Source: Paenalicyclobacillus mengziensis (GTDB taxonomy: Bacteria; Bacillota; Bacilli; Alicyclobacillales; Alicyclobacillaceae). From it: 64,000 nt of DNA. The stretch is from assembly GCF_017298635.1 (NCBI RefSeq), contig NZ_CP071182.1:4006001-4070000 (forward strand), read 5' to 3'. Made by a program: the position numbers and the translations under genes. Each line of letters starts with the position of its first letter. Position 1 is the stretch's first letter. The notes under the pieces were generated by a model. The model had not been told where the DNA came from, did not search any database, and was given only the letters and a program-made list of their open reading frames with translations. Below, piece after piece: positions 35,587 to 44,230 of this stretch.

Positions 35587-36591
35587 TCAGGACGTCTCGC
35601 GGACAATAAGTTCTGGTGACATCATTCGCCCCTCAGGTAATTTGTTCTCATCGAGCATTCCGAGAAGAAGTTCGGTGGCAGTTGTCCCCATCTCGTAACG
35701 CGGCTGTCCAATTGTTGAAACGGTGGGCGTCACAAATTGAGTTAAGTCAATGTTGTCAAACCCCACAAGAGCTAAGTCCTGTGGTACCTGAATCCCCTGT
35801 TCACGGCAGTGTTGCAAAGCACCAATCGCCATCAGGTCCGACGCGAAGAAGATGGCAGTCATGTCCTTGTGACGAGCTCGCAGCTCAATGAGTCCACGAA
35901 TGCCACCCTGCAAAGTGAAGTCAGCATCATACACCCAGTCTTCCTCAAAGGGAATCTTTTGTTCACGACAAGCTGCTTCCCAGCCCCTGCGACGCTCTTG
36001 ACTGACCGCGGCTTGCTGATGCCCGTTCACAAACCCAATTTTGCGATGGCCCCTCTCGACCAGGTGCCGAACTGCAAAGCGGGCCCCGTTCACGTTGTCC
36101 GTCATGACATATGCACAGTGTTTGCTGATAAGCGGCAAATCAATCACGACACTCGGCAAGGGAGCTTCCACCACTTCATGTACGTAAGGGTCATCCAGGC
36201 GAATTCCCATAACGATAACGCCGTCAAAACGTTTTTCCGTACACAAATCGAGGTAAGAAACCAACCGTTGTTGCGCTGTCGTCGTGCTGACCAACGTCAA
36301 GTCATATCCCACGGCCGCAAGCCGTTCATGGATACCAGCCAGTACGTCGAACATGAAATACTGCCCGCCTGGCTCCCGGTTGAAATCCGAAATTAACAGT
36401 CCAATGGTTCGCGTGCGGTTCATCACTAGGCTTCTCGCGACCTGACTGGGATGATAGTTCAGACGCTCCGCCACTTCCAAAACCTTGCGTTTGGTGTCTA
36501 GGTTTACGTCTGTGTACCCATTCAGGGCACGGGAAACTGTGGTAATAGAGACACCAGCAGCCTTTGCTACGTCCCGTATCGTGACTGTCAT
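35587..36591 (-). CDS. LacI-family repressor of the adjacent sugar operon
   Basis: A 334-residue regulator. The N-terminal helix-turn-helix is VTIRDVAKAAGVSITTVSRALNGY followed by the hinge NYHPSQVARSLV. The rest is a periplasmic-binding-protein-like effector domain (TIGLLISDFNRE, FDGVIVMGIR, VGFDNIDLTQFVTPTVSTIGQP). It lies just upstream of the debranching-type enzyme on the same strand, and similar palindromes occur before both genes, so it probably represses itself and the operon. Confidence 0.9.
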   Translation of the reverse strand: MTVTIRDVAKAAGVSITTVSRALNGYTDVNLDTKRKVLEVAERLNYHPSQVARSLVMNRTRTIGLLISDFNREPGGQYFMFDVLAGIHERLAAVGYDLTLVSTTTAQQRLVSYLDLCTEKRFDGVIVMGIRLDDPYVHEVVEAPLPSVVIDLPLISKHCAYVMTDNVNGARFAVRHLVERGHRKIGFVNGHQQAAVSQERRRGWEAACREQKIPFEEDWVYDADFTLQGGIRGLIELRARHKDMTAIFFASDLMAIGALQHCREQGIQVPQDLALVGFDNIDLTQFVTPTVSTIGQPRYEMGTTATELLLGMLDENKLPEGRMMSPELIVRETS

Positions 36592-36654
36592 TTCATCCTC
36601 AACCTACTTCTGCTTCGACGATAAGTCGATTGCTTTGAGTATGAGCCCATACTA

Positions 36655-36672
36655 ACCGGAAACGTTTTCGGT
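36655..36672. promoter_or_regulatory. LacI-type operator upstream of the lacI-like gene
   Basis: ACCGGAAACGTTTTCGGT is a near-perfect 18-bp palindrome about 65 bp before the start of the LacI-like gene, with the same AAACGTTTTCG core as at 35445. The rest of this gap shows nothing else. Confidence 0.65.
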
Positions 36673-36767
36673 GTCAACGGGTTTTCTTTATCGATAAATC
36701 ACACGTAGGCGGCCAACTTCGGAAGACGTCTGCTCTATCGACCTCTTCTATCGGAACGGTTGGTGAA

Positions 36768-37574
36768 CTAATTGGCGCCTACTACGCCAACCCTGACTGC
36801 TACTGGCTCAGGTTTGTGAAACCAATAGCCTTGTCCGAAGGTTGCACCAATTTCGGTAAAAAATGCGGCTTCCTGCTCACGCTCTATGCCTTCTGCAATT
36901 GTACTTACGCCTTCCCGTGTCCAATATTCCACCAGCGACCTCATCATGTGTTGGCGATAGGGGTCGTGGTCAATATTGAACACCAATTGCCGGTCAATTT
37001 TCACATAATCCGGGTGAACCATTGCAAGCGTATGCAAGCCGGAATAGCCCATGCCCACATCATCCACGGCCACTTTTATACCGGCCTCTTGTAAATCACG
37101 CATCATCAAACCTACGTCCCTGTCTGAATATGTGTCTAATCCCTCGCGTTCAGACAGTTCGAGCACAACGGAACTTACGGGCAGAGGGAGGCGAGCCATC
37201 AGGTCCAGCCATTCGTCAGAAAACAAGGTCGAGAGATGGATATTCACAAACACGAGGGCCTGCTTCCACTGAAAATTGTCAGCGAACGCAGCGTCTCGAA
37301 ATCTCTGCAGCCCCAGATTGATGGTGTAGACATCCAATGCACGGCTTCGTCCATGTGACGCGCTAAAAGAGTAAAACTCTTCTACACTGGAGAACTCTGT
37401 ACCGAGAAAAGGACGATTTAGAATTTCAAAGCCGTGAAGGGGAGCCGCGTGGTCGCTCTCAGACAGGTTCACGATAGATTGTCGAAACGTGCGAAACTGT
37501 TGCTGTTCCATCGTGATGTTGACACGTTGCATCTTAATTTCGCATGGAGTGGCCAATCGGCGTTGCCAGAGCAT
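36768..37574 (-). CDS. EAL-domain c-di-GMP phosphodiesterase
   Basis: About 268 residues; ATG 37574 lies nine bases after AAAGGAG, better than ATG 37583. It is nearly all EAL domain without a sensory domain. Motifs: GFEIL (the EAL signature with Ile), FVNIHLSTLF (metal Asn), VLELSERE, AVDDVGMGYSGL (DDFGTG loop with two metal Asp), DYVKIDR and IAEGIE. Metal and catalytic residues seem intact, so it should hydrolyse c-di-GMP in the cytoplasm. No GGDEF partner is nearby. It follows the acyl-CoA ligase gene on the same strand after 92 bp. Confidence 0.85.
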   Translation of the reverse strand: MLWQRRLATPCEIKMQRVNITMEQQQFRTFRQSIVNLSESDHAAPLHGFEILNRPFLGTEFSSVEEFYSFSASHGRSRALDVYTINLGLQRFRDAAFADNFQWKQALVFVNIHLSTLFSDEWLDLMARLPLPVSSVVLELSEREGLDTYSDRDVGLMMRDLQEAGIKVAVDDVGMGYSGLHTLAMVHPDYVKIDRQLVFNIDHDPYRQHMMRSLVEYWTREGVSTIAEGIEREQEAAFFTEIGATFGQGYWFHKPEPVAVRVGVVGAN

Positions 37575-37666
37575 GCGTTCCATCTCCTTTGACTAATGGC
37601 TGTTCTTGTAGCAGTAGGCCATTTATCCAATTTTCTGATGCTTTGATAATGGACGTCGGAAGACCT

Positions 37667-39328
37667 CTATGGTCTTTCCAACAATCCTTTCTTCTGGTCG
37701 TCTAGAGCTACAGCCCGAACGACGAAATGTTTCTTTTTCCCGGTAGCCGTGTATGGCAGTTCGTCAATAAAGCGGTAGTACCGCGGTCTTTTATAAGCAG
37801 CTAATGACGGGTGATTCACGCAAAACTGATGAAGTTCCGTAGCAGTCAGAGACGCATCGCCTTTAATCACGTACGCAACAACTGCTTGACCTCGTAGTTC
37901 ATCTGGTACTCCAACCACAACACACTCTTTTACCTTGGGGTGTTCGCTGAGCACTTCCTCTACTTGCACGGGATAAATGTTTTCTGCGGACGAGACAATC
38001 ATGTCATTCTTCCGGCTGACAATCGTTACGTACTCATTTTCATCCCAAGTTGCCATATCGCCGATGTAGATCCAGCCTTTGTAAAACACCTTCCTGCTTT
38101 CTTCTTCATTATTGAAATATGCGTACGTCGTCTTGCCCGGAGCCTTCACAATGACTTCCCCAACCTCGGTGTTATCCCGCACCACCATTTCGTCAGGTTC
38201 TGCTTTTCTATCTGGTAAAATCTTTACGACACGCACATCATCATCCGTACAGGCACGTCCCGCTGAACCTGACATTTCCGGAAGGTCATAGGGACGTAGA
38301 AAGGTGTTCCAAAAGGCCTCTGAAGTCCCATAACCGTTGAAAATGTTCGGTGTCAGGGTCTGTTGGAACTTGATGCAGTCCTCACGACTCAGTGGGGCAC
38401 CCATTGTGACAATCCCCTTTAATCCCGACAGGTCAGTTGGTGACTGCAATTGGACATCGTAGAGCATTTTCAACATCGGCGGCGCACCAATCAGAAACGT
38501 TAAACCGTACTCTGATACAAATTCCAGACAAGTCTTCGGGTGAAAATACCTGAGAATGACAACTTCCCCGCCAACATACAGGGTTGGGTTGGGACCGCCA
38601 GAATGAATCCCACCGCGGTGAAACCAAGGACTCATGTTCATCGTTTTGTCGATGGGGGTGAGTGGGAAATGCATTGCCACATCGTGCGCTGAGAGCACAT
38701 CGTTGATGCTGTTGATCGGAACTCCTTTTGGCCGGCCTGTAGTTCCGGATGTGTAGAGGCGAGTGGTTTCATCATAGATATGCGAGGGGCGCTCCACGCT
38801 CGGGTCCTCTTTATGCTGATGAGCGACATAATCTGCGTATAAACTGTACCCTTTTGGAGCTTGTTCCTGATTGTTCATATCAACCATCACAACGCGTCGT
38901 GGTTGATGCGTGGCCATCTGCAAAGCTTCCTCAGCAGTCTCACGAATTTCTACATCGTATACAAACACTGCAGGTTTACTGTCATCGATGATGTACGCAG
39001 TCTCACCAGGTGACAGACGAAAGTTAATCGGACAATTGATGGCACCAATCTTCTGTGGTGCGAGGTAACAATGCACAAACTCTACCGAATTCAGCAGTTG
39101 ATACATGACAACGTCGTTCTTACCCACTCCATCCTCGAGCAGGGCGTTCGCGAGTTGATTGACATCTTGATTCAATTCTTCATATGTCCATGTTCGTTTT
39201 CGCAAAGGACAGGTCAGTGCCGGCCTCTTCGCATACCGATGCACATTGCGCATGAACCCTTTGATGTATGTAAACTCATGCTCAAAAGTCTCTTTAAACA
39301 TCTCGATATTGTACGTATACTCGTCCAT
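37667..39328 (-). CDS. AMP-dependent acyl-CoA synthetase/ligase
   Basis: A 553-residue adenylate-forming enzyme. The P-loop motif is TRLYTSGTTGRPKGVP, the A5 motif NGYGTSEAFW, A7 GDMATWDENEYVTIVSRKNDMI and A10 Lys in YTATGKKKHFV. It should convert a carboxylic acid to its CoA thioester via the acyl-adenylate. The sequence resembles medium/long-chain fatty acyl-CoA ligases. It appears to stand alone on the flank of the decayed sugar locus. Substrate unknown. Confidence 0.85.
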   Translation of the reverse strand: MDEYTYNIEMFKETFEHEFTYIKGFMRNVHRYAKRPALTCPLRKRTWTYEELNQDVNQLANALLEDGVGKNDVVMYQLLNSVEFVHCYLAPQKIGAINCPINFRLSPGETAYIIDDSKPAVFVYDVEIRETAEEALQMATHQPRRVVMVDMNNQEQAPKGYSLYADYVAHQHKEDPSVERPSHIYDETTRLYTSGTTGRPKGVPINSINDVLSAHDVAMHFPLTPIDKTMNMSPWFHRGGIHSGGPNPTLYVGGEVVILRYFHPKTCLEFVSEYGLTFLIGAPPMLKMLYDVQLQSPTDLSGLKGIVTMGAPLSREDCIKFQQTLTPNIFNGYGTSEAFWNTFLRPYDLPEMSGSAGRACTDDDVRVVKILPDRKAEPDEMVVRDNTEVGEVIVKAPGKTTYAYFNNEEESRKVFYKGWIYIGDMATWDENEYVTIVSRKNDMIVSSAENIYPVQVEEVLSEHPKVKECVVVGVPDELRGQAVVAYVIKGDASLTATELHQFCVNHPSLAAYKRPRYYRFIDELPYTATGKKKHFVVRAVALDDQKKGLLERP

Positions 39329-39449
39329 CTCTCACTCATCCTTCCCCGTACTTTTCCCACACGTGTTACTTTTCTATGTCACTTCGATTCAAACCCAGTC
39401 CAATAAAGAACAGATTCAACATTCGATTTGTTTAATATTTTAACTCAAT

Positions 39450-39493
39450 AGGAAATCAATGAGAAGACGTGAGGAAATCAATGAGAAGACGTG
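39450..39493. repeat. 22-bp perfect tandem duplication
   Basis: AGGAAATCAATGAGAAGACG followed by TG occurs twice without a gap (39450-39471 and 39472-39493), in the non-coding stretch between the acyl-CoA ligase start and the GH31 remnant. Nothing else is seen between 39329 and 39531. Confidence 0.9.
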
Positions 39494-39531
39494 CTCCTGT
39501 GAAACCAGAACCAGTAGACAGGAGAACATGT

Positions 39532-40695
39532 CTATTCGGCGCCCGCTTTGCTGATGTCGGATAACGCCCGCTGAAACTGATTCGCCACTGATGACGCAGC
39601 ACGGTAGAACACCGCAGGTTTCCCGATGGGTGCTGAAACTTCGACGTAAGTTCCCTTGGTTACGTCGTAGGTCTTGTGGTCCCAGAGATGCACCCATGAA
39701 CCGTGTGGCAGGTAAACGCGAACCTTGGTGACGCCCGGCTTTGTGATAGGCGCAATCAACACGTCACGACCCATCATAAATTCTTGATAGGTGATGTCAT
39801 AGGTTTGCGGGTCATCCGGATAATTGAAGAAGAGTGGTCTATCCACGGGTGCACCTGTCGCAGACGCCTGTTTCATCAACTGCTCGCGATAGGGAGCGAG
39901 GTCTTTGAAGAGGATGGAGAACTTTCGTAATTCATCGATGACCGCTTGATTACTATACACCTGAATGTTTTTCTGAGGCTGGTTCCCCTCATGACTCCGG
40001 AATAACGTCGTAAATGCATCCACTTCTATCCAACGCATAAGTAGCTCCTGCGTCCGGACGTAGTCAAAGGGAAACTGACTGATGCTTGTGTACCCGCCAA
40101 TGTCACTGCTCTCAAGACTATACCCGGAGAGTCCGCTGCTAAGGAGTGCAATAATCGACGAGGCAAGACCGTTTTGTGCATCCCAACTCTCCAGTTGATC
40201 GCCGAGCCAAAAGTCGCTGGTGACCGCGGGGCTGGTACTAAAACCGGATCGCATGAAAAATAGGCCTTGGTGACCGAGTCCCGATTTTTGCATCACGTCT
40301 TGGTTGACCTTTGCCCACAAGACCGGGTATTCATTATGCGCTTTTGCGCCCGACATGCCGTTGGCCAAAGTAACGTTAAGCGGCAGTTCTTCACCGAAAT
40401 CGGCCATCCAACCTGAAAATCCATTTTTAACCAACTGATGCTCCATAATACCTTCCAACCAAGTTCGTGCTTTTGGATTCGTGAGGTCAATTAACGAAGC
40501 CTTAAAGTTTGGGTAGGAAAATTGAACCGGCTGACCATTTGCTTGCTTCACAAAATAACCCCGACTTTTCGCAATCTGATAAAGATTGGTGACACCTGGC
40601 TGCCCGGATGTGTCGACCAGAAACGGGTTAATGTAGCCCAAGAGTCGAATATTTTTTTGCTTTAGCCCATCCGTAAATTGCGTCCAGTGCGTTGG
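39532..40695 (-). pseudogene. GH31 alpha-glycosidase, 5'-truncated (sulfoquinovosidase-like)
   Basis: The C-terminal 370 or so residues of a GH31 enzyme; the reading frame continues without a natural start to about 40695 (HWTQFTDGLKQKNIRLLGY), where it meets an IS1634-type remnant. Catalytic nucleophile Asp is in GFSGWMADFGEELP and the acid/base Asp in ESSDIGGY. The pattern (WMADFGE, HNEYPVLWAKVN, GLGHQGLFFMRSGFS, IGKPAVFYRA) is closest to the YihQ sulfoquinovosidase branch. The segment that recognises the sulfonate is in the lost N-terminal part, so the substrate cannot be checked. Probably non-functional. Confidence 0.8.
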
Positions 40696-41471
40696 ATGAA
40701 CGCAAAAGGAAACGATTGGAGAAGCTCATTGAGACGGAGTACAGGGAGTTCACCAAGGCAGCGGCTGAAGAAAGTGAACGCAGCTACTCCTGCCGGGAGG
40801 ATGCAGAGCGAGCTGCTGCGGAATTGCCCAAGCAGTTCAAAGGTTACCACACAATTGAGGTCAGCACAGACGAAGAGGTTGAGACGCTCAAACGCCCGAC
40901 TCGAGGAAGACCACGCAAGGATACCCCGGTGCCAACGCGTAAGGTATTTCGCAACCACGTCACCATCCATGAGCCCAGTCCGGAGGCACTGGAAGAAGCG
41001 AGACGGGTCGCATCGATGTTTGTGCTGATTACCAATGTGCTCGATGAACAGGCCATGAGCAATGTAGAAGTGCTGCAGGCCTACAAGGAGCAAATCGAAG
41101 TAGAGTACCGTTTCCGTTTCCTGAAAAGTCCCTACTTCGTGGGACCTGTGTACCTACAAAATCCTGACCGGGTGGAAGCATTGGCGTGTTTGATGCTCAT
41201 GGCCGTTATCCTATATGCCACCTTTGAATACATGGTTCGAGTGCAGATGGCCAAAGAATCCGAACCGCTCATCTTGCCGGGCAAGAGAAAGAGTATGCGC
41301 CCAACAGGGACGTCGATGTTGGAGATGTTCGACGGTTTGGCAATGGTGCTCATTCACCTCGAAGAGCGGATTATTCGTAAAGGGCCTCAGGTCGATGGCC
41401 AACGTGAACGGATTCTCAACATGCTTGGCGCCGGCACGAAGGTGTACACCGAGATGAATAAGCTGGCCTAA
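40692..41471 (+). pseudogene. IS1634-family transposase, C-terminal fragment
   Basis: About 260 residues from the C-terminal half of an IS1634-family transposase. Recognisable are MFVLITNVLDEQAMSNVEVL, YKEQIEVEYRFRFLKSPYFVGP, NPDRVEALACLMLMAVILY and EPLILPGKRKSMRPTGTSML. The N-terminal half with the first catalytic Asp is missing; the fragment abuts the GH31 remnant at about 40690-40695. The 41472-41738 stretch beyond it shows no convincing gene and probably includes the remnant's outer end. Confidence 0.85.
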
Positions 41472-41738
41472 GCGGCCAACCGCAACGCGTAAAGTTTATT
41501 TCCAGTTCCGATCAAATTTACAAATGATCGCAGTTTCACAGAACCAGAAAACGGAAGACAAATGGGATGCCTCAATCGACTCTACTTACAGGTGTAATTT
41601 CCAGTTGGTTAGCCTAGGTTACAGCGCGGAAGATGAGATGAGTGCGTGCTTGGAATGCTTCTCACTCAGCTCCACCCGCAATGAACTGAAGAGGCTGAAC
41701 GGGCATGTAAAAAGGCCCTAGACGTACTTCCCTTCTAG

Positions 41739-43582
41739 GGGTCCTGTGATAAACGTTCTTGATTCCTCTGTTCTAGCTTTTGGGGAGTTTTTAATTTCCT
41801 AAATGTGGGGTTTTATGGTGGGGTTGAGCACTCTATTCAGTGTTCGGGGTCATTTTTAGCCCACCTCCGTGTGGTTTTTGCTTCCTTTGGCGTTTTTAGG
41901 CGCACTTCTCCCGTTGTCGTGGTGATGACTCTCGTAAGGCGGCTACTCGAGCCAGTTCATTAATGTTGTGGCCCGTCGCACACATCCGCTCTTGAAACTC
42001 TGTCTTGCGTTTCCCGAAATAGCGGGCTTCTCGTCCGCCGTGGCGTACCATATTTTCGTTGACGTGTTCAACCCGACTCCGTTCTCGGTAGTGCTCTGTC
42101 CATTCGGACGTCCTCTGTTTTGCCCGCTTCTCTTGTACCTGTTTCTCGTCAGCCCGAACCCGAATCGAGCGCGGCCCCTTGCCATTCACACACTGGGCAC
42201 GCAGAGGGCACTCTTGGCATTTGGCTTCGTCCATGAACACGACCTGCTTTGGCTTCATATTCGGTCTTGGTTTCTTCGGAACATACGATATCGTGTGTCC
42301 CGCCGGGCATGTTACCGTATGGGCATCCGTGTCAATCACGAAGTCGGATTTGCTGAAATGTCCTGCTTTATTTACGGCTGGTGGAACTGGAGCCACCACA
42401 GACGTCTCTTTGGATACTTCCCGAACCCTTTCCTGCACAGCTTCGCTCCCGTAGGCGGTATCTCCCATCATTTGTTTGGGAGCTGCGCCCGTGAGATAAG
42501 TGCGCTCCGCCACCAACTCGCCGGCCACATCTCCGTCGGGAACGTTGGCTCCCGTGACCACTACTGAGGTGACCAGCCGAGGTTGATCAGATGTCACATT
42601 TGGCGTCATGAGGTGGGTCTTGTATCCATCCGTTTTCGCGCTTGTCGTCTTGTGGCCATGACGCATCTCTTCGTCGACCACGGAGATGATACGGTCTTTC
42701 GCTACCCTTTGTGCAATACGTACTGTCCCGTCTGGCAAAGTCTCAATGTCCTGTCCTGTGACGGCGCAAAGAAGGTCCAGTTTCTGTTTCAACTCTTCCG
42801 ACAGACCAGGTTGATCCTTGAGTGCTGTAGTCAGAGTGCGTGAATCCGTCACCAGGTCCTCAAGCAATTGATTTCGCTGACTCTCATCGGTCCAATCGAT
42901 ATCAGGCTTGCGTCGGATAGCGTAATCAGCCCTCCGCAATGTTGGAACCGTCACTCGTTCACACGCCGCCTGCCACAGGACGCCACGGATAGCTTGGTGA
43001 ATCAGAAGGAATGTTCCCTGTTTCGCCGCTGCACCGCTGACCATGTATGAGTCCACCAGGTCCTCGTCATCAGCCAGCAATCCTGCCGTTGCCGCTCCAA
43101 GCAGAGACTGCTTCAATATGGCTCTGTCCAAATCGTTCACGAGTGCTCGCGCACGGAACTTGCACAGGGTAGAGCGATCACAGGAGACTTCTGGCGTACG
43201 ACTCACACCGAGGGCATACTTCACGCGGTCATCGAACATAGCAGCTTCAATCGCTTGTCCGTCACTCCAGCCCTCACGTGTCTGGATAATCATCAACACT
43301 GTCATATATGTAGGGGGAACCGAAGGCCTGCCAATCTCAGAATACATGTGTGCAAACATGCTATCCCGCAGATTCTCATCTGCCCAAGCTCTGATACGAT
43401 ACCAAAATGACTTCTTCGGGATCTTTTCATACCAGCCATCGGTATCGGCAAACGACAATTGGCGAACATGTTCACGCAACATCCGAAACACCACACCCGA
43501 GCCTTCGACTTATGATGATTATACCATTTATAGAATATATTAACTAACGATCGAGGAAGCTTCGCACTTTTTCACAGGACCC
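41739..43582 (-). mobile_element. IS1182-family insertion sequence, copy 2
   Basis: Same 1,844-bp element, ends and orientation as at 18599-20442, again with CTAG on both flanks (41735-41738, 43583-43586). It lies between the IS1634-type remnant and the GH3 remnant. The flanks joined without the element give no recognised gene. Confidence 0.93.
41896..43494 (-). CDS. IS1182-family transposase (copy 2)
   Basis: A 532-residue transposase with the same predicted protein as the gene at 18756-20354, including the zinc motif and DDE segments described there. The intact frame and the lack of differences suggest a recent transposition or gene conversion. Confidence 0.93.
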   Translation of the reverse strand: MVFRMLREHVRQLSFADTDGWYEKIPKKSFWYRIRAWADENLRDSMFAHMYSEIGRPSVPPTYMTVLMIIQTREGWSDGQAIEAAMFDDRVKYALGVSRTPEVSCDRSTLCKFRARALVNDLDRAILKQSLLGAATAGLLADDEDLVDSYMVSGAAAKQGTFLLIHQAIRGVLWQAACERVTVPTLRRADYAIRRKPDIDWTDESQRNQLLEDLVTDSRTLTTALKDQPGLSEELKQKLDLLCAVTGQDIETLPDGTVRIAQRVAKDRIISVVDEEMRHGHKTTSAKTDGYKTHLMTPNVTSDQPRLVTSVVVTGANVPDGDVAGELVAERTYLTGAAPKQMMGDTAYGSEAVQERVREVSKETSVVAPVPPAVNKAGHFSKSDFVIDTDAHTVTCPAGHTISYVPKKPRPNMKPKQVVFMDEAKCQECPLRAQCVNGKGPRSIRVRADEKQVQEKRAKQRTSEWTEHYRERSRVEHVNENMVRHGGREARYFGKRKTEFQERMCATGHNINELARVAALRESSPRQREKCA

Positions 43583-43626
43583 CTAGGGCCAGCGTTGCCT
43601 TCTAACTGTGCCGTTTTAGCCATCTT

Positions 43627-44112
43627 TCATCCGAAACGGCTCGAGTGTCGATACTCTCCGTCAAACTCGAATTCCTGTGCATCCTCTTCGTCTTGTCCTA
43701 TTGTCCTATGACTTCGACCAAATTGTCCACGCCAAGCAGCCGTTCCATAGCAGACGAGCGAAGGATAAAGCGGTAAATGTTTGCAGCGCTGCGGAGCAGT
43801 TCGCCTCTCGTCAGCGAATCGTCTTCGATGCATGACACCGTGTTGTCATCAAACGGATCGACGACAGACTCCGGGACCACCCAACTAAAGTGTTTGATGG
43901 TTCCCGTGACCCCTGCACGATGCATTCCTCGTAACTGAGCTGCAGCAATTTTCCCTGTGACATATGGGTCTTCCGAGAAGTATTCAAAATTTCGCCCGTT
44001 GAGGGGATTTCGATGGATATTGATACCTGGGCCAAGCAGTTTGTCGATGTGGTTTTTGCGCAGCTCGAGGCCTACCATTTCAAAAAGATCTTCGAGCAGT
44101 TGCTCAGTGACT
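43627..44112 (-). pseudogene. GH3 beta-glucosidase remnant with internal deletion and frameshift
   Basis: Pieces of one GH3 gene. The upstream piece reads TEQLLEDLFEMVGLELRKN, then LLGPGINIHRNPLNGRNFEY and GTIKHF, the substrate-binding part of domain 1. It then jumps in frame to WVVPESVV and DDSLTRGELLRSAANIYRF, from near the C-terminus, so several hundred residues including the nucleophile are gone. Near the end an 8-bp tandem duplication (43694-43709) shifts the frame; without it the text reads VEVIGQDEEDAQEFEFDGEY to a stop at 43627. The 5' end is cut by the IS200/IS605 element. Not functional. Confidence 0.85.
43694..43709. repeat. 8-bp tandem duplication causing a frameshift
   Basis: TGTCCTAT occurs twice in a row (ATAGGACA on the GH3 strand). 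It adds eight bases and so moves the GH3 frame into an immediate TAG. Confidence 0.85.
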
Positions 44113-44230
44113 TACTCCCACCACCGACGCTAACGCTTAGAGATGGGGGCTTCTTGGGACGTACCAGCGAACGCCAGCATGATTACCAAGCTATCCCCGT
44201 TTGCCCAACGGTTCTTGATGACGGATTAGG
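44113..44230 (-). ncRNA. Putative omegaRNA scaffold at the tnpB 3' end
   Basis: The stretch after the tnpB stop has the layout of the right end of IS605-type elements, whose RNA (omegaRNA/reRNA) guides TnpB: a G/C-rich hairpin (about 44115-44154) ending in GGTGGTGGGAG at the element edge. The guide would be the adjoining GH3 remnant sequence, beginning near 44112 and reading leftward (TGAGCAACTGCTCGAAGATC). The 5' limit probably lies inside tnpB and is not visible. Confidence 0.45.

Noticed and set aside
41524..41721. 65-residue ORF between the IS1634 remnant and IS1182 copy 2
   Set aside because: No ribosome site or family; likely the outer end of the IS1634-type element or other junk.
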